This document shows positions 21,301 through 23,754 of a stretch of 23,754 bases of DNA, in pieces. Numbering within the stretch: position 1 is the first letter of the stretch; each line of letters opens with the position of its first letter. Made by a program: the position numbers and the translations under genes. Below the pieces are notes generated by a model. The model was not told the origin of the DNA and did no database searches. It saw only the letters and a program-made list of their open reading frames with translations. Origin of the DNA: Cruorifilaria tuberocauda. Its lineage: Eukaryota > Nematoda > Chromadorea > Rhabditida > Onchocercidae. The stretch is taken from assembly GCA_013365365.1 (NCBI GenBank), contig JABVXU010000726.1, positions 1 to 23,754 of the forward strand, read 5' to 3'.

Positions 21301-22007
21301 AGCACTAAAATCAGGGCTCGGGCAACCTATCGATAGTGATCGTGTTTCATCATTATTCTGAAATCATATCGTTCTTTATAAAATGTGACTGGTAAAATAT
21401 TCGGAAGTTTCAGGAGCCAAAAGGAAAAATCCGGTAAACTCCAGAAGCCAAACATGGTTTTCTTGGTTCTACTGAATAAATCGACTTAATTACACTTAGA
21501 GAAGGGAAATGTAATGCATTTGCTATATAATGTCATGTACAACTGTGTAACTGAGAAATGATTTGAATAAATTATCTAACTTGAATATTATATGCAATTG
21601 TTTTTTTATTTCATGCAAGTGTCCGGAAAGCGCGTTATTTCTTGGGAATTTCTTGGAAGCCAAATCCAAAACCCAAAGGATTGTTTTCAAATGCAATTCA
21701 TGTTAAACTATATGGAAGATTTGAAAGTAAACAATATTGTTAACGGTATTACATGATTAAATCTTATGACTGCGAAAATGTATACAAAACATGAAGCAAA
21801 AAGGCAAAACAACTGCGTAATTTTCATGACACTTCTAAAGTAGCTTCTAACTCTACGACTGTCCCTTTTCGTTCTCCATGTAATCATCACAAATGTAATA
21901 AGCCTAGAACCTAACACTTTTGACGTTGAATAGGCAAAATTAATGTTTTAAATGATGTAGAATAAATTGTAAATAGGATGTTACTAACTCACTTCCATAG
22001 AACTCAT
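9202..22007 (-). CDS. FAM193: FAM193-family protein, about 30 exons
   Basis: Exons in transcript order: 22007-21993, 21357-21263, 21057-20893, 20679-20547, 20451-20320, 19993-19869, 19173-18960, 18794-18631, 18173-18082, 17874-17735 (or -17749), 17263-17134, 17020-16909, 16795-16740, 16648-16545, 16391-16249, 16081-15990, 15828-15598, 15527-15397, 15242-15145, 14533-14436, 14325-14132, 14057-13856, 13607-13477, 13342-13265, 13105-12935, 12729-12529, 12113-11955, 11673-10057, 9750-9437, 9316-9202. Phases agree throughout and give about 1,860-1,880 residues, against 1,265 in human FAM193A. Family marks are LSQFGISWKVVNHHIFD near the N-terminus, HCDCCYCEMFGH, AAKRARQKLRKQ and LDPLELEMEHFKR near the end. 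Human FAM193A is reported to support p53 activity; the worm role is unknown. The weakest boundaries are the acceptors at 9751 (ATTAAG) and 16392 (TTGAAG) and the 17735/17263 join. Confidence 0.83.
9437..9750 (-). other. FAM193: FAM193 C-terminal conserved domain exon
   Basis: Encodes an acidic segment with RKLAAFAKEDEIFRNQNPMI, then DPRIAIAIAEMKFDPHEAFK, ending in ELEFLDPLELEMEHFKR. The last motif corresponds to the LDEFEKELEAFKR-like end of FAM193 proteins. The 5' boundary is uncertain. The good TTTTAG acceptor at 9774 gives the wrong phase from the upstream donor (10056), while ATTAAG at 9751 keeps the frame. A missed micro-exon would also solve this. Confidence 0.7.
10057..11673 (-). other. 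FAM193: Large low-complexity exon of the FAM193 gene
   Basis: 539 codons open without a stop. The first third is charged (repeated Lys/Glu, with KENEKENAS-like composition). The remainder is rich in Ser, Pro, Asn, Phe and Gln and is likely disordered. Vertebrate FAM193 proteins are also Pro/Ser-rich between the coiled coil and the C-terminal motif. The exon may contain a 72-base in-frame intron at 10177-10248. The donor at 10056 is a strong AAG/GTAAGC. Confidence 0.75.
10177..10248 (-). other. Stop-free 72-base intron candidate
   Basis: On the minus strand this begins GTAAGTAATATAATTTCTTA and ends CTTCTCTCGAGCAG. Both are good splice signals, in phase 0 at each end. The length is a multiple of three and has no stop, so the mRNA can be read with or without it (24 residues). 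The encoded stretch includes VSNIISYSLSMSK, which is unlike its flanks. Confidence 0.6.
11955..12113 (-). other. FAM193: Charged coiled-coil exon of the FAM193 gene
   Basis: 53 codons of almost only Glu, Lys, Gln and Arg with heptad-like hydrophobics (RKLKEEQKKIIEAELLRKKK). It directly follows the AAKRAR helix in the protein, the same order as in FAM193A/B. It probably forms a long single helix or coiled coil. Confidence 0.8.
12529..12729 (-). other. FAM193: FAM193 conserved AAKRAR basic-helix exon
   Basis: 67 codons in phase 0 at both ends. It reads TSIEEILEYINE, then an Ala-rich stretch, then KAAKRARQKLRKQ. Vertebrate FAM193 proteins carry the same order, an acidic LLxYIN-type motif before AAKRARHK. 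This is one of the strongest family marks in the gene. The donor GTTGGA after CAA is weak but keeps the frame. Confidence 0.85.
12935..13105 (-). other. FAM193: FAM193 cysteine signature exon (CDCCYC)
   Basis: 57 codons containing GRHGHCDCCYCEMFGHAAT, then RAQIRERLRMKLKRR. The CDCCYCExFGH block followed by a basic RERLRxKL helix is diagnostic of FAM193 proteins. The spacing of Cys and His suggests zinc binding, which is inference. Flanking signals are a TTTCAG acceptor at 13106 and the donor GTTATT at 12934. Confidence 0.88.
14534..15144 (-). other. Long intron of the FAM193 gene, no feature seen
   Basis: 611 bases between phase-compatible exons (donor GTAAGA at 15144). AT-rich with stops in all frames. 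No RNA gene, transposon end or repeat was noticed. Confidence 0.65.
15990..16081 (-). other. FAM193: FAM193 internal conserved exon, REMARRYC block
   Basis: Joined in phase to the exon at 15598-15828, this gives LPLREMARRYCAVLSTDNAV, then SDLALEVFGRKAMGKP, then LTPPVSRLIRKSKF. The even, low-gap composition looks like a folded or conserved segment inside an otherwise disordered protein. I do not recognise a named domain. Confidence 0.65.
17134..17263 (-). other. FAM193: FAM193 Cys cluster exon (HCLCEKKGICNNC)
   Basis: Encodes ETAWGDWQVPYGYLED, then GHCLCEKKGICNNCG. Four Cys and one His in 13 residues suggest a metal site. A competing acceptor inside the exon (AAACAG, ending at 17251) would shorten it by 13 bases and pair with the alternative upstream donor at 17748; both pairings keep the frame. 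Confidence 0.7.
17264..17734 (-). other. Intron of the FAM193 gene
   Basis: About 470 bases. A TTTCAG-preceded open stretch (TARALFTVHDHH, about 17482-17520) could be a short exon in phase 0 but is not needed to keep the frame, so I left it out. Confidence 0.5.
17735..17874 (-). other. FAM193: FAM193 Cys cluster exon (CIRCKRC...CSCDEC)
   Basis: Reads ENGEVLPCIRCKRCTLRHC, then SCDECRISHIITCGLL. Eight Cys and two His over about 30 residues indicate a likely zinc-binding module. The acceptor is TTTTCAG at 17875. Two donors are possible: GTTCGG after TGG (exon end 17735) or GTAATT (exon end 17749). Confidence 0.72.
18174..18630 (-). other. Intron of the FAM193 gene, no feature seen
   Basis: 457 bases between a GTAATT donor (18630) and a TTTCAG acceptor (18174). 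AT-rich, stops in all frames, no repeat or RNA gene noticed. Confidence 0.65.
19174..19868 (-). other. Longest intron of the FAM193 gene
   Basis: 695 bases from donor GTAGGT (19868) to acceptor TTTGACAG (19174). The phases join AA to G and give ENALK followed by CKLIVLDNEDEEYYRH. An open stretch near 19229-19275 (NAAQSGRR) has a good donor but a stop upstream and no acceptor, so it was not called. Confidence 0.65.
19869..21357 (-). other. FAM193: FAM193 N-terminal conserved block (exons 2-6)
   Basis: Five exons with short introns encode CPSPDFSAYDHCKCQNYVRQ, LTDEERRKEIEMLQRCWHDL, NPHQLY-type text before RLESIGHEYVMNLKSDDLWQ, a helix with LLDRFSCQQETARNMSPLL, and DEDYLSQFGISWKVVNHHIF. This ordered, gap-poor stretch is where FAM193 proteins are best conserved at the N-terminus. 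It probably forms a helical domain. Confidence 0.75.
21358..21992 (-). other. First intron of the FAM193 gene, no feature seen
   Basis: 635 bases from donor GTGAGT (21992) to acceptor TTTCAG (21358). The - strand ORF at 21708-21917 inside it is hydrophobic and has no splice support. Confidence 0.6.
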
Positions 22008-22013
22008 CTGAAA
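22008..22013 (-). promoter_or_regulatory. TTTCAG acceptor touching the FAM193 ATG
   Basis: Minus-strand TTTCAG is followed directly by ATGAGTTCTATGGAA and the donor GTGAGT. In nematodes a strong acceptor immediately before the first ATG, with no matching upstream coding exon, is the usual look of a spliced-leader trans-splice site. It would leave almost no 5' UTR. Confidence 0.5.
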
Positions 22014-22163
22014 CGTTGACCCGGCATCACTGCAAGGGAATCTGCGTTTACAAAGAAGGTATGTAATGCTAAATTTTAGTATTCCACCACCAATCACTGG
22101 ACGAAGCGAAACAGCCGCTAGACGGTGTCTGGCTCGAGAAACACCATTCTCCACCTCACGTTT
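22014..22163 (-). other. Alternative 5' exon of the FAM193 gene
   Basis: An open frame of 50 codons continues upstream of the ATG in the same phase, from a TTTCAG acceptor at 22164. It starts KREVENGVSRARHRLAAVSL and is more GC-rich than its surroundings. It could be a coding or 5' UTR exon of a longer isoform. I found no further exon feeding it, so trans-splicing at either site is possible. Confidence 0.35.
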
Positions 22164-23699
22164 CTGAAATACCACCGCTTAGGTCCACTATCAGGTATTT
22201 TCAATTTCAGCCACAATTCATACAGAGATAGTCCTATTCGATGAATTTGAGAGAACGCCAGAAATCTGACCAAGTATCTCTAGACAATTTTCGAAAGTAG
22301 AAATGCAGTCCTACCAGTAATGATATATCATATGCAAAAGTCTGAATAATACTGCGCAAAAACACTCGAAAAAAAAATTTTAGATCCTTCATGATTAGAT
22401 TTTTCAACATGGAAACCTTCAGCTAATAGTCAATCAGAAACGTTCTTGGATAGAATCTTCGCATAACAAACTCTTCCGAAATAATGATATTGAGATATAC
22501 AGTACGGAAAGAGAAAAATAAGGAAACGATTGCAAAAGAAATGGAAATGATAAGTAAGAAAAACAAAGACATTAAGTCACAGTCACTGAAGTCTTCTGTA
22601 ATAAGTTTGTCATCATTAATCATTATCTAAAAGTGATATCTGAAGCATTCAGCGATAAATCAATTTGGTATACGTCTGAGTTACTGACTGCACCAAAATT
22701 TGTGCTGCGGTAGATAAACGCTATGACACAAAACATTGGAAAATCCCTTTTTTGGACTGTGGTCGCGAAAAATTCCCATTTGTATCATCTTATTTAGTGA
22801 TTCAGCATGGTCCATGCTTCATAATATTGGTTTGACAAAACTCATTCAAATCATGCGACAGGACACTGGTAAACTTCGGCCAAAAAATGAAAGGTTATTT
22901 ATTGGATTTCGATTATATACTGGTATGAATCTTCTGAATATTTGTGGGTGCTTTCCTTTACATTTTTCTTGTGTAATTTGCACTCAATATTTCGCTCATC
23001 ACAGCTCCCAAGGCAACTGCAAAAATGTATCACATTCCAAACTATCCTGAACATTATGCGAAACTACATTAATATATAAAGCATCATGATAATTTAAGCA
23101 GTAACAATACTGCCCTCAGATATTTGGTGACTTGTTTTGATAAGCATAAAAGAGTAAGTTTCAATAGGAGTGGCAAGTAAAGGATATTCTTTATACTTGC
23201 TAGATAACGTTAACATAAAAAATCACTTTTATGAATAGCATTCAAGGCAAATTTCCGTTCTCATTCAATGTTTCTTAACAAAGCTTCCGTTTTGGCTGCT
23301 TTTCTTACACGAAGTGCAGAGAATAATACATGCGCAGATGAAAAGCAGTATACTTAATGATGAAAATTACTCAAATTGGCTATGCTGAGAAAAGAAGCAT
23401 TTGCACAAGTCCTTTCAGAAATAACCATCAAATCATCTATGATTTCTGCAAAGTTCACTATGCTCAGTCCATAGAGACGAGTAACCTACATGTAAACGGC
23501 ATTCACACATTATTTCACGTACGCTGAGCCTTAGCTTTATCAGAAAATCAGTAAAAAATTACAGGGAAACAGGAAAACGTAGCTAGATTGACCAAGGACA
23601 TGAGCATTATGAACGTTTGTATGTGTTTGCCTATGTACGTTATGTACGGAAGAATGTATATGTAGGTGTAGGTTTGAAAGTATATGTATGTATAGATAT
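22164..23699. promoter_or_regulatory. Upstream region of the FAM193 gene, no gene supported
   Basis: About 1.5 kb that should include the FAM193 promoter. Two ORFs occur (22423-22623 on the - strand, 22736-23050 on the + strand), but neither has a recognisable protein, convincing splice sites or a family motif. The minus-strand ATG at 22623 follows a TTTTAG and starts with an acidic stretch (MINDDKLITEDFSDCD), so it could be a first exon of something; the support is weak. Confidence 0.4.
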
Positions 23700-23703
23700 G
23701 TTG

Positions 23704-23754
23704 CGTGTGTATGTGTGTGTGTGTGTATGTGTGTGTATGTGTGTGTGTATGTGT
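23704..23754 (+). repeat. GT/ATGT microsatellite
   Basis: GTGTGTATG units repeat to the end of the window, preceded from about 23620 by looser TATG/TGTA-rich sequence. The repeat probably continues past the window edge. It is likely length-polymorphic. Confidence 0.95.

Noticed and set aside
22736..23050. 104-codon plus-strand ORF upstream of the FAM193 gene
   Set aside because: No recognisable motif, no splice context and a composition of translated AT-rich DNA.
1..23754. Transposon, Wolbachia-derived insert, viral remnant or CRISPR-like array
   Set aside because: No transposase or reverse transcriptase motif, no bacterial-type gene density, no terminal inverted repeats and no regular spacer pattern were seen on either strand.

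Overview
This is nuclear DNA of a nematode, most likely a filarial or other spirurid worm. The evidence is AT-rich, intron-dense sequence, many introns of about 50-250 bases, GTAAG-type donors, TTTCAG/TTTTAG acceptors with almost no separate polypyrimidine tract, and AATAAA poly(A) signals. The species assignment is inference, because no species-specific marker is present. No bacterial operon, phage, CRISPR array, rRNA or convincing tRNA is visible. All exon junctions were joined by eye from splice signals and reading phase, so each is a prediction.

Layout: (1) Bases 1-643 end in a possible last exon (538-643, + strand) of a gene lying mostly outside the window. (2) 644-1618 is non-coding upstream sequence with a purine-rich tract. 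(3) 1619-7671 (+) is a complete 17-exon gene for a PHRF1-type protein of about 928 residues. It has an N-terminal RING finger, then a PHD finger, a very basic segment, a Gln/Pro-rich middle and a C-terminal helical domain of the kind that binds the RNA polymerase II tail. (4) 7672-9201 is the gap between two converging genes; it has no confident gene, but holds a stem-loop over the PHRF1 stop codon and a weak two-exon ORF. (5) 9202-22007 (-) is one large gene of about 30 exons for a FAM193-family protein of about 1,860-1,880 residues. It has a conserved N-terminal block, several cysteine clusters (including the CDCCYC signature), the AAKRAR basic helix, a charged coiled-coil exon, a 1.6-kb low-complexity exon and the acidic C-terminal FAM193 motif. 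Its mRNA may be trans-spliced exactly at the start codon. (6) 22014-23754 has no confident gene and ends in a GT/ATGT microsatellite.

Both main genes encode predicted nuclear, regulatory-type proteins. They converge and share no operon, so nothing shows that they act together. I found no previously undescribed multi-gene system. The points most worth a second look are an enlarged PHD zinc loop and a U2AF-ligand-like motif in the PHRF1 protein, a stop-free 72-base intron candidate in the FAM193 gene, and the 15-base first exon with a trans-splice-like acceptor touching its ATG.
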